This document shows, piece by piece, positions 1 through 7,197 of a DNA stretch of 64,000 nucleotides; position 1 is the first letter of the stretch; the number at the start of each line of letters is the position of its first letter. A program made the translations under genes and the position numbers. The stretch is from Mesorhizobium mediterraneum. Its GTDB lineage: Bacteria; Pseudomonadota; Alphaproteobacteria; Rhizobiales; Rhizobiaceae. The DNA is taken from the NCBI RefSeq assembly GCF_002284565.1, contig NZ_NPKI01000021.1:19576-83575 (forward strand), read 5' to 3'. The notes under the pieces were generated by a model. It searched no databases, was not told the origin of the DNA, and worked only from the letters and a program-made list of their open reading frames with translations.

Positions 1-10
1 GGGTCGTCCG

Positions 11-242
11 TATTTTCGGCGCTCGCGAACAGAGTCGACGGTCAATCGATGCGCCACTGCCAGAGTCTGGAACGGTCAAGTGTTTGTTATCCCCCGTCCG
101 GGCCATATTCTCTGCCGAGGACCAAGAAGGCCCTATTTTCGGTGCCCACGAACAGAGCCAACGGTCAATCGATGCGCCACTGCCAGGGTCTGGAACGGTC
201 AAGTGTTTGTGATCCCCTGTCCCGGCCGTGTTCTCTGCCGAA
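11..242. repeat. 123-bp direct tandem repeat, two diverged copies
   Basis: The stretch beginning TATTTTCGG at 11 recurs at 134. The shared block GATGCGCCACTGCCAG occurs at 48 and again at 171, so the period is 123 bp. The copies differ at a handful of positions. The second copy ends at about 240, exactly where the homology of the neighbouring transposase fragment stops, so the repeat marks the junction of a deletion or insertion. I see no gene in it; short open frames running through it are not supported. Confidence 0.8.
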
Positions 243-698
243 CTCGCCCTTGTAGTCGGCACACCAAAGATCGTTAGGGCGACAGCCGTTTGAAAGTGGT
301 GTCCCCGTCGCCCTGTTGCGCCTGCGCTTGCGGCGCTCGACCATGCCGTGGCGGTCGAGCACGGCATGCACGGTCGAGATCGCGGGCCGGTGCACATCCG
401 GATACAGCCGGGCCAGCCGCTCGCGTATCTTCGGCGCACCCCATGTCGGCTTGTCTTGCTTGAGGCGCACAATCAGCTTCTCGATTTGAAACGGAAGCTG
501 ATTGGCGTGGCGATAGGGCCGCCGCGATCGGTCCGTCAGCCCCTCCAGGCCGCTGTCGTTGTAGCGCGTGAGGATCTTGTAGCCGGTCTTGCGCGAGATA
601 TCGAACTCCCGGCAAAGCACCGCCATCTTCTCGCCGTCCAGCAGCCGGGCGACGAACTTCAGCCGCTCTTCCATGACGTTACACTCCTTCCAAGGCAC
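240..698 (-). pseudogene. IS481-family transposase, N-terminal fragment
   Basis: The fragment starts with a winged/helix-turn-helix region (key residues REFDISRKTGYKIL, about residues 30-43), followed by the linker typical of IS481-like integrases. It ends inside the first catalytic motif: LWCADYKGEF contains the first Asp of the DDE triad. After that residue the frame runs into unrelated repeat sequence, so the other two catalytic residues and the C-terminus are absent. It cannot encode an active transposase. Confidence 0.75.
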
Positions 699-778
699 CT
701 TGCTCTCCTTGCAAAGGGCCGAAAGTGTAACCCATCTATCCGGAATGAACTGTCACCCATCTCTCGGGAAGGGCAGTC
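240..778 (-). mobile_element. IS481-family insertion sequence remnant (one end retained)
   Basis: Only the 5' half of the transposase and the adjoining terminal region survive. The right end, at about 726-775, has two related motifs, TGTAACCCATCTATCC and TGTCACCCATCTCTC, typical of the ends of this IS group, located just upstream of the transposase start. The other end is missing; the element is cut at about 240 where the 123-bp repeats begin. It lies directly next to the broken response regulator at 823-1377 and probably caused that truncation. Confidence 0.65.
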
Positions 779-822
779 ATGGCCAAGGCAACTGGAAGCC
801 GAATTTTCTTTTAGAGTATGAA

Positions 823-1377
823 TCAGCGCCGTCTGCCGAAAAGCGCGTCCACGATCTTCCCTTTTGAAACGACCGTGCAGGGCTGGGGCAGACGGTAGTC
901 GAGCACCGCCCATCCGCGTCAAGTCAGGTAGACCTCCTGCCCGTCGCGGAAGAGGCGTCGCTCGGCTGCCTGTATGGAAAGCGTCCCAACCGAAAATTGC
1001 GGCTCCGGAAAATGCCCATGGCGACGTGCCACTGCATGGATACGCGCTGAGAGTTCCCCCAGATCGAACGGCTTGACCAAATAGTCGTCGGCTCCAGCGT
1101 TGAAGCCCTCGATGCGATGCGAAATCCGATCGCAGGCTGTCAGAATGATGACCGGTGCCGATTCAAGTTCCTTGATCAGCTCCCGCAGATAGTCGATCCC
1201 ATTGCCGTCCGGCAGGTGAACGTCGAGCAAAATAAGGTCGTAGCCGACCACAGCTCCATAATCGCGCGCTTCGGACAGGTTCTTGGCCCAGTCGACCGCG
1301 TGGCCACCAGCCACCAAATGATCGTGCATAGCACTTCCAAGGTCCTTATCGTCTTCAGTGAGCAGTATTCGCATCAT
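823..1377 (-). pseudogene. OmpR/PhoB-type response regulator, interrupted and truncated
   Basis: The receiver domain is intact for about 120 residues: acidic pocket EDD near residues 8-10, phospho-acceptor Asp in LLDVHLPDGNG, and Lys in the VKPF motif. The frame then reaches an in-frame TGA (complement of 919-921) at the start of the winged-helix DNA-binding domain. Reading through this codon, clear family sequence continues (key residues WAVLDY, PQPCTVVSKGKIVDALF) for about 30 codons to a second stop at 823-825, beside the IS481 remnant. The output domain is therefore both interrupted by a nonsense codon and cut short. A receiver-only protein of 152 residues could still be made, but without DNA binding. 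Confidence 0.7.
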
Positions 1378-2131
1378 GCTGCCGAGCTCCGGTATGAGGG
1401 CAAGGCTCCCATCTTATTGGTCGAAGCTGACAATAGGCTGAACCGGCGGCAGCGAATTATTTGGGGAGCTTTCAGGCTGCTGTCAGCTACAACTTGCAAG
1501 AAAGGGGTCGTTAACAAAGCCAAACGAAGAGCCCCTATGAAACCCGTCCTGACCTCGGCACTTTTGCTCAATGTGACCCCCGGCGGCTGCATCAGCAAAT
1601 TGATTTGGGAAACAGGCGCGCCGGTTCTAACGACCGACGCAGGCCGAGGTCTGGAACAGCTGGACCAGCGAACGGCGTCTTCGGTTTTTCAGGCAACAGC
1701 CACATGGAAGAATATGATTGGCTCGACCATGCGCCGAGCTTTGTCGAACGGATTGGTCGCGGGCGCACCACCACAGATTATGGCAGGTTTACGCCCTGGC
1801 CTTGACACCCGGGGTGATCGTCACCGGCGGAGCCGCGGCGTACTGATCGGATATCCAACGTCGCTGAGTCTCTCGTCGGTGCAGTGGATCTCTCGGCTTA
1901 GCCATCATGCAAAAAACGACGGTTCCGCGACACCACTTTTCAGGTCCGTGACACAGGCTTTGTGAGCCGATCTGTTGTTCTTACCCCAGGCTAATGGCTG
2001 AACAGCTCTGCCGCCGGCTCGATGCGCCAGATGGCGCGATGTTTTGAACCCTTTCACGAGGCGACGGCAGCAGCCGACCGGCTCTCCTATCGCGGCTCCC
2101 GCGATCCACACACCCAACAAGGGAATCTACC
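1378..2131. other. Non-coding or decayed stretch
   Basis: Both strands were read. Open frames cross the region (the longest from 1117 on the plus strand), but none shows a recognisable domain, a convincing ribosome binding site or plausible composition. It contains the upstream region of the broken regulator and the leader of the membrane protein gene at 2132. I support no gene here. Confidence 0.5.
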
Positions 2132-3253
2132 ATGGTAATGAAGGCACCGGTTGCCGACGCTAGGAATGGGTCGGTAGTAGATCGGCTGGTCGGCATCGAC
2201 CTCGCTCGGGGCCTGGCTGTCTTCGGGATGTATGCCGCCCATCTCGGTCCCGACCCCGGCGAAGGAGGACTAGTCGGGTTTCTGATGGAACTAACCCATG
2301 GGCGGCCGTCGGCCCTGTTTGCCGTATTGGCCGGTTTTTCAATCCTCCTGATTACAGGTCGCAAGGCGCCGAAGTCGGGGATAGCCGGTAGACAGGCCAT
2401 CGCCAGAGTCGCAATTCGTGCCCTTGTTTTGCTCGCGCTTGGCTCAATCCTGGGCTGCCTCGGTACCCAGGTCGAAGTCATCCTAGAATACTACGGAATT
2501 TGCTTCTTGTTGGTATTGCCGCTCCATCGGCTCAGCGCATATCAGCTGGGCTTGATCGCTGCCGCTACGGCATTAGTTCTCCCGCAAGTCCGTTCCTCCC
2601 TTCTGTCGGTTGCCCCCAACCTCCTCGACCCGGTCTTCAACCTCATGGTCAACGGCTACTATCCCGCGGTGACCTGGGTTCCTTTCCTCATTGCTGGCAT
2701 GGCCATCGCGCGCCTTAATCTTAATACGCTAGCAGCGCATTGGCGCCTTGGTCTGGCGGGGGTCGGGCTGGCCGTGTTGGGCCATGGGGGATCCTTGCTC
2801 GCGCTGAGTTCCCGCGCTTTGACTGAAACCTCCTTGTGGTGGTCTGACGTTGACGGCGCTTTTGAGCCTTCCAAGTCGTCATTTATAGTCAAGTCGTCAT
2901 GGATAGCCGCACCTCATAGCGAAACGACGCTTTCGATCGTGGGCAGCACCGGTTGCGCAATGATCATCTTGGCGGCTTGCATGCTCGCTGTGGATGCGCT
3001 CCCGCGTCTGCGAAAGCTGGTCTGGCCAATAATCGCAGTCGGCTCGATGTCTTTGACGGCCTATGTGCTGCACATTGCGGGAATAGCCTATCTTATGAAG
3101 ATAAACATTTTCAAAGACGAGAGCCTGTCCACGCTCTTTGGCTTCGTTGTGGTTATCAGCACTTTTGCGGTGCTTTGGCTGCGCGTCTTCCAGCGAGGAC
3201 CGATGGAAGTACTGATGGGTAGGGTCGCAGATCTCGCGCGTCACATCCGCTGA
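2132..3253 (+). CDS. DUF418/DUF1624-like polytopic membrane protein
   Basis: A 373-residue inner-membrane protein with roughly nine or ten hydrophobic segments. The N-terminal signature RLVGIDLARGLAVFGM (about residues 18-33) is typical of the heparan-alpha-glucosaminide N-acetyltransferase-like/DUF1624 and DUF418 families. The C-terminal part, with GSMSLTAYVLH, resembles DUF418. These families are thought to include membrane acyl-transfer enzymes, but no substrate can be read here. An AGGGA-type ribosome binding site lies 7-8 nt before the ATG at 2132; an in-frame ATG at 2138 is the alternative. The gene stands alone between decayed elements and is followed by a GC-rich hairpin at about 3321-3353. 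Confidence 0.75.
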   Translation: MVMKAPVADARNGSVVDRLVGIDLARGLAVFGMYAAHLGPDPGEGGLVGFLMELTHGRPSALFAVLAGFSILLITGRKAPKSGIAGRQAIARVAIRALVLLALGSILGCLGTQVEVILEYYGICFLLVLPLHRLSAYQLGLIAAATALVLPQVRSSLLSVAPNLLDPVFNLMVNGYYPAVTWVPFLIAGMAIARLNLNTLAAHWRLGLAGVGLAVLGHGGSLLALSSRALTETSLWWSDVDGAFEPSKSSFIVKSSWIAAPHSETTLSIVGSTGCAMIILAACMLAVDALPRLRKLVWPIIAVGSMSLTAYVLHIAGIAYLMKINIFKDESLSTLFGFVVVISTFAVLWLRVFQRGPMEVLMGRVADLARHIR

Positions 3254-3320
3254 GCACCGCCGCGCCCCGGCCTCCCGATCACATTACGGACAAGGTGGGG
3301 CTTTGTCCAAAGCTTGTTCG

Positions 3321-3353
3321 CGGCAGGGGAGGGTACTTCCTCCCACCCTGCCG
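3321..3353 (+). terminator. Putative terminator hairpin after the membrane protein gene
   Basis: CGGCAGGGGAGG pairs with CCTCCCACCCTGCCG across a short TACTT loop, with a small bulge, and is followed by a modestly T-rich stretch. It lies about 70 bp after the stop codon at 3253. The T tract is weak, so intrinsic termination is likely but not certain. Confidence 0.4.
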
Positions 3354-3427
3354 CCTTGTTGATGGAAGCTAAAACGGTCGCGCAGGCGCTAGAGTTGCAT
3401 CGGCATAATCAGCTTAAACTCGCGAAG

Positions 3428-4000
3428 TTAAACCCGCGGTTGGTCTATCTCGGCCCGCCTCACCTGAAAGGCTAAGGTATCCGTTTCGGTCAAGGGTTTT
3501 AGGGGCCATTTTCGCTGCGCCTTGAGGAGAGCGTTTGCTAGGATGAGGAGCTTTCGCAACAAGATGATGACCTTTGCGGGTTTGCCTGCCGCCTTTAGCG
3601 CCTGGTATTTTGCCTTGAGGTCGGGGTTGAAGCGCAGGGCGAAGGCCGGGCATGTAGAGGGCCTGGCGAACATTGGCCCGGCCGCCCCGGATGAAGGCGC
3701 GGCCGCTCCATTTTGCCGAGGCCGGCGAGGCTTGCGGCCTTTGGTTCCGAGTTCCGGCATGTCGATGGTGAGTGTGCAGGCGGTGGCATCCGATGCGCCA
3801 TATGCTGGTCAGGATTTCGCGGCGCTGGACAGCGTCGGGATCGGCTTTCATGAGGGTAAGCATCGTCTGATCGATATCGCTGAGTTCACGTGGATCTGCT
3901 TCCAGCCACTCGTTGTTGTGGCGCCTGAGCAAGGCAAGCGGTCAAGGTCTGGCTCTGGTGCTGGCTGCGGTGCGATCCCCGCACGGGCCAGGTGCCGATC
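3428..4000 (-). pseudogene. IS110-family transposase remnant, frameshifted
   Basis: Pieces of the C-terminal half of an IS110/IS1111-type transposase appear in different minus-strand frames. They are DQTMLTLMKADPDAVQRREIL, then MPELGTKGRK, then WSGRAFIRGGRANVRQALYMP, and finally FNPDLKAKYQALKAAGKPAK with LANALLKAQRKWPLKP. In intact members these are contiguous, so at least two frameshifts are present. The N-terminal DEDD catalytic part is not recognisable. Confidence 0.7.
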
Positions 4001-4087
4001 GTGTCGACGATCCACCTCGCCGCAACCAGAGAGCTGCTACTCTCTTCCGCTGTTCATTCTGGCCTCTTCGCAATGAATGTCATAAAA

Positions 4088-4345
4088 TCACCTGTCGCAA
4101 TTAATGGTTTTTGATTTGGCTCCAACAGCTGGCAGATATCGCCTAGAGTTCCGCAGAGAGCGTCGAAAGTTTTGGCCGCCTTCTTCCGCAGCCGCGCCTT
4201 GAGTTTTGAGCAGACCTGTCTTGATCGGGTTGAGATCGGGCGAGCATGGCGGCAGGATCAGGAGCCAGTGCCCCTTTGGCCAACCAGTGGGCGGCGCGTA
4301 CCTTGCCGACAATCTGGGGTTCCGAACCCGACAGTTGGTTTTCAA
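4088..4345 (-). pseudogene. IS630-family transposase C-terminal remnant
   Basis: The conserved block LLILPPCSPDLNPI, carrying the third catalytic-motif context of IS630/Tc1-type transposases, is followed by degenerate sequence matching the family's C-terminus (LLKTQGAAAEEG, then RNSRRYLPAV). Upstream homology continues poorly in another frame. It is a decayed fragment with no intact start or catalytic core. Confidence 0.6.
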
Positions 4346-4789
4346 CCCGACAGTGGCCCGCCTCAGAGCAGGCTACCGCCCTTCGGAGCAGGCAGAAGCT
4401 AATCGAGGTTCGCGGGTTCCGGTTTGAATGTGCAGGTCGCTGCGCGCCTGATCTTTCGGTCTGGCGGCACATGACAAAAACCCTCATTTTGGCCGACGAT
4501 ACCCGGTCAGGAGCGGGTATCGCAGTCGAGAAGCGACCCGAGCACGTCCACAAGATGGGCCGAGTTTGCAAGGTGTGTCATTGTTTCTGTCAACGTTCGA
4601 GCGACAGCGCACGACGAAACGTCTGGCATACGCCTCGTCTGGCACGCGCCTCGCATATGTTGCAGTTGCTGCTGGAGATCAGGCGATCGAGTGGGCCTTG
4701 CAATTTTCCGATTTTGCTGCGCCTAAAGTCTCGTGTACAAATCAGGCTGGCGTGAATGGCCTGCCTAAGTTGCGACTTATTACAAAGGA
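4346..4789. other. No gene recognised; leader region of cspA
   Basis: Plus- and minus-strand frames here give no recognisable protein. The last 100 bp before the cold-shock gene probably hold its promoter and the long 5' untranslated leader common to such genes, but I could not define promoter boxes. Confidence 0.4.
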
Positions 4790-4795
4790 ATGGAT

Positions 4796-5008
4796 ATGGC
4801 GACTGGAACGGTGAAGTGGTTCAACAGCACGAAGGGTTTTGGTTTTATTCAGCCTGACAACGGCGGTCAGGATGTCTTTGTCCACATTTCCGCTGTTGAA
4901 CGAGCGGGCCTGTCGACCCTTAATGAGGGCCAGAAGATCAACTACGAGGTGGAACAGGATCGCCGCACGGGAAAGTCCTCTGCAGGCAGCCTCAGCAAGG
5001 CTGGCTAA
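4796..5008 (+). CDS. cspA: Cold-shock protein (CspA family)
   Basis: A 70-residue single-domain OB-fold RNA chaperone. Both RNA-binding motifs are present: KGFGFIQPD (RNP1-like, near residue 15) and DVFVHISAV (RNP2-like, near residue 27). The chosen ATG is at 4796, with AAGGA 6-9 nt upstream. An ATG two codons earlier is too close to that site. The C-terminus, ending around KSSAGSLSKAG, is slightly divergent but full length for the family. It likely melts mRNA secondary structure during stress or host adaptation. The gene faces the minus-strand mucR gene, with a strong hairpin between them. Confidence 0.9.
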   Translation: MATGTVKWFNSTKGFGFIQPDNGGQDVFVHISAVERAGLSTLNEGQKINYEVEQDRRTGKSSAGSLSKAG

Positions 5009-5152
5009 CGGTCCGGGAAAGCCTTGGCAAGGTTCGTCATCGCCGGAACGCATTGACGGCTCGAAACCCGGGCCGGAGCATGCAAGTTAATGCCGCGGCA
5101 GGGATTGCTGGAGCCATCATGAATTACTCTGGAAATGAGGCTCTTGGACGGG

Positions 5153-5178
5153 AAAGGCGGGGCTCATCCCCGCCCTTT
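5153..5178. terminator. Bidirectional terminator between cspA and mucR
   Basis: AAAGGCGGGG, CTCAT loop, CCCCGCCCTTT forms a strong GC stem flanked by A and T tracts. It lies between two convergent genes and could end transcription from both sides. Confidence 0.6.
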
Positions 5179-5236
5179 GATTCCGCGCAGATTGGGCCTA
5201 CGGCTGCTGCGCGTCCGAACGACTGTTGATACGGAT

Positions 5237-5707
5237 TTAGGCTGCGACCTTCTTGCGGGTCCGTTTCGCCGGCGCCGTGGCTGGGGCTTCCGGCTCTTTC
5301 GGTTTGCGGCCGAGTCCCATGGTCTTGGCCAAGGCGGAGCGCGCAGCGGCGTAATTCGGCGCCACCATGGGATAATCCGACGGCAGACCCCATTTGGCGC
5401 GATATTCGTCTGGGGTCAGACCATAGTGCGTCGCCAGATGGCGCTTTAGCGATTTGAATTTCTTGCCGTCTTCAAGGCTAATGATGTAGTCCGGTTCGAT
5501 CGACTTTTTGATCGGGACAGCAGGTTTTTTTACAGGCACAGGCTCTTCTGCCGGTATGAGTCCAGCCGTGCCGTTTAGAGCCCCGTGCACTTGGGCGATC
5601 AGGGCAGGAAGCTCCCCCGCCGGGACGGGGTTGTTGGAGACGTAGGCTGATACAACATCGGCAGTGAGCTCGATGAGGATGTCGGTCTTGTGGGGTTCTT
5701 CTGTCAT
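5237..5707 (-). CDS. MucR/Ros-family zinc-finger-like transcriptional regulator
   Basis: A 156-residue protein. The N-terminal helical region (LIELTADVVSAYVSNN) is the MucR/Ros oligomerisation part. The C-terminal domain (LEDGKKFKSLKRHLATHYGLTPDEY, split here across motifs) matches the prokaryotic Ros/MucR zinc finger with RAKWGLP and YPMVAPNYAAARS. The first zinc-binding Cys of the family is Ser here (Ser77 in ISLEDG), while the His residues remain. M. loti is known to have such Ml-type proteins that fold without structural zinc. MucR/Ros proteins repress exopolysaccharide, motility and virulence or symbiosis genes at AT-rich sites. The ATG at 5707 has GGAG 6-7 nt upstream. A nod box lies about 470 bp upstream in the same orientation. 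Confidence 0.88.
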   Translation of the reverse strand: MTEEPHKTDILIELTADVVSAYVSNNPVPAGELPALIAQVHGALNGTAGLIPAEEPVPVKKPAVPIKKSIEPDYIISLEDGKKFKSLKRHLATHYGLTPDEYRAKWGLPSDYPMVAPNYAAARSALAKTMGLGRKPKEPEAPATAPAKRTRKKVAA

Positions 5708-6177
5708 AAACTTCTCCGGGCAGCTTGAAACACAGTTGGGCGAAGTGTCGCTACATAGTGGCGGTTGCCGCTGAAAGCAAATGGATCGACGGGTGCGCTG
5801 CTCCTCCACCATTGAAGTCTCGGCGACGCATCCCGTCATCGTCCATCGCTAAAGGCAGCGTATTGAATTATGGGAGCGGTCGCGCCCGCCCCACCATAGC
5901 GATACAGCAAGACAATCAAAAAAGCCGGTCTTTGCTTGGCCCCAAATCTTTTCTCCTTTCGTGAACGCTGAGCTGCCAAGCTGCTACAGTTCACCTCGCG
6001 GGGCAACCGTGCACAACACAGGAGTCGCCCGAGCGATACATTCTTCACTTGCCGCTTATCAGCGCTGGTGATTGCACTTTGCAGCCTGCATCCGGACCCG
6101 CAGCGCTCACGCTGTTGGTTTTGCGCCTGCAGGCGTCGGAAGTCGGATCGCCGCAGCTAATTTCCTCAGGCGGACGA
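5708..6177 (-). other. Long leader between nod box and mucR-type gene
   Basis: No supported gene. If the nod box at 6178-6223 is functional, this is an untranslated leader of about 450 bases, unless a small gene or RNA lies within it. I could not identify either. Confidence 0.35.
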
Positions 6178-6223
6178 ATTCAACAAATCGATTGTTTGGA
6201 TCGAAGGCATCCACACCATCGAT
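6178..6223 (-). promoter_or_regulatory. nod box (NodD binding site), reading leftward
   Basis: On the minus strand the site reads ATCGATGGTGTGGATG, then about 6 bases, ATCCAAACAATCGATTTG, then TTGAATT. These match the conserved nod-box blocks (ATC-N9-GAT repeats and the AACAATCGATTT core). It points toward the MucR/Ros-type gene at 5707 and away from the T3SS genes. A flavonoid-NodD complex would activate transcription from it. Confidence 0.75.
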
Positions 6224-6601
6224 GCCTCTAGAATAGGATCCAGCTACAATCACCGTGCTGTAATGGCAGGGACGGCCAGCACAAGCGCGACACGATCCGG
6301 CGGGTCCATCGCTGCGTTACGTATTCATGGCTACTGCATCGGGCGCCCGGTCGACCGCCTTAAGCCAGGTCGCCGCATTGCGAGACGGTGACCGGCGAGG
6401 GAGAGGGCGCTCTGGCAACGAAGCGAGGCGGGTGGCCTTGCGGGTGGCCGCGTGATGTCATCCGGCTCTCCTGCCGATCTCTGCCGGCCAGATCTGGAGC
6501 AACTGTTTTGCATAGATATGGCTCTCTTCAGGGGGCCATCTATGATGGGAGCCGAGCGCGTGTTCGAGCCGGGGAACAGGCTGCGCATGCACTGTGCCCA
6601 C

Positions 6602-7144
6602 CTATTGCGATCGTGCTAACCTTGGTTGTTCGGACTTGCCGTTAAAGGCAAGCGACAGATTGAAGTTATGCTGCACCATCTGATTGCCTGGCTCGTTTTC
6701 GAGAGCTCGCCGATACAGGGCCTGTGCCGCGTCATGCCGCCCCTCAATGTCCAAAATCACGCCCTTCGCATTCAATGCACGTACGTTTCCTGGGGCTGCA
6801 ACCAAGACGCTGTCGAGCACCTCAACCGCTTCGTGCGGGCGCTTCTGGCCCACCAAGGCATTTGTAAGTCGTATCGCCGCATCAACATTGTCCGGGTGCT
6901 GCTTCACCTCATCCCGCAAAGCCCGCTCTTGAACATCCTGACCAACTTCGCGCAAAATGCGTTCGCGCATAGCCGGATCGATTTGATCGGCGCTGAGCAA
7001 CTCGGGGGAAGATGTCTCCTGCACGGAAAGAGCCGGCTTTTGCCAGCTGGCGCAACCGCCCAAAGGCAGAATGGCGAGTACGGCAAAAAGAAGTGAGTTC
7101 CGGCGCAGAAACATAGGCGATGGAGAAACTGTATTACTATTCAT
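6602..7144 (-). CDS. TadD-like TPR lipoprotein, Y4yS homologue of the T3SS locus
   Basis: 180 residues with an N-terminal lipoprotein signal (hydrophobic LLFAVLAILPLGGC, lipid-attachment Cys near residue 31). Two or three tetratricopeptide repeats follow (HPDNVDAAIRLTNALV, APGNVRALNAKGVILD, EPGNQMVQHNFNLSL). Position directly after rhcV matches y4yS of Rhizobium NGR234. The fold resembles TadD, the pilotin-like protein of Tad pili, so it may help the secretin reach the outer membrane; that role is inference. The start at 7144 has a GAGAGAT ribosome binding site. It is the last gene of the nopC-nopA-sctD-rhcV block. Confidence 0.8.
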   Translation of the reverse strand: MNSNTVSPSPMFLRRNSLLFAVLAILPLGGCASWQKPALSVQETSSPELLSADQIDPAMRERILREVGQDVQERALRDEVKQHPDNVDAAIRLTNALVGQKRPHEAVEVLDSVLVAAPGNVRALNAKGVILDIEGRHDAAQALYRRALENEPGNQMVQHNFNLSLAFNGKSEQPRLARSQ

Positions 7145-7197
7145 GTTATCTCTCAGTTATCGGGGAGGCGCGTGGCGTTCAGTTAGGAAAGGTGGGA

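Noticed and set aside
11..256. CRISPR-like array
   Set aside because: Only two long, diverged tandem copies; no short repeats with unique spacers and no cas genes.
1117..1965. 282-codon open frame on the plus strand
   Set aside because: It runs antisense through the response-regulator receiver domain and has no recognised domain or ribosome binding site.
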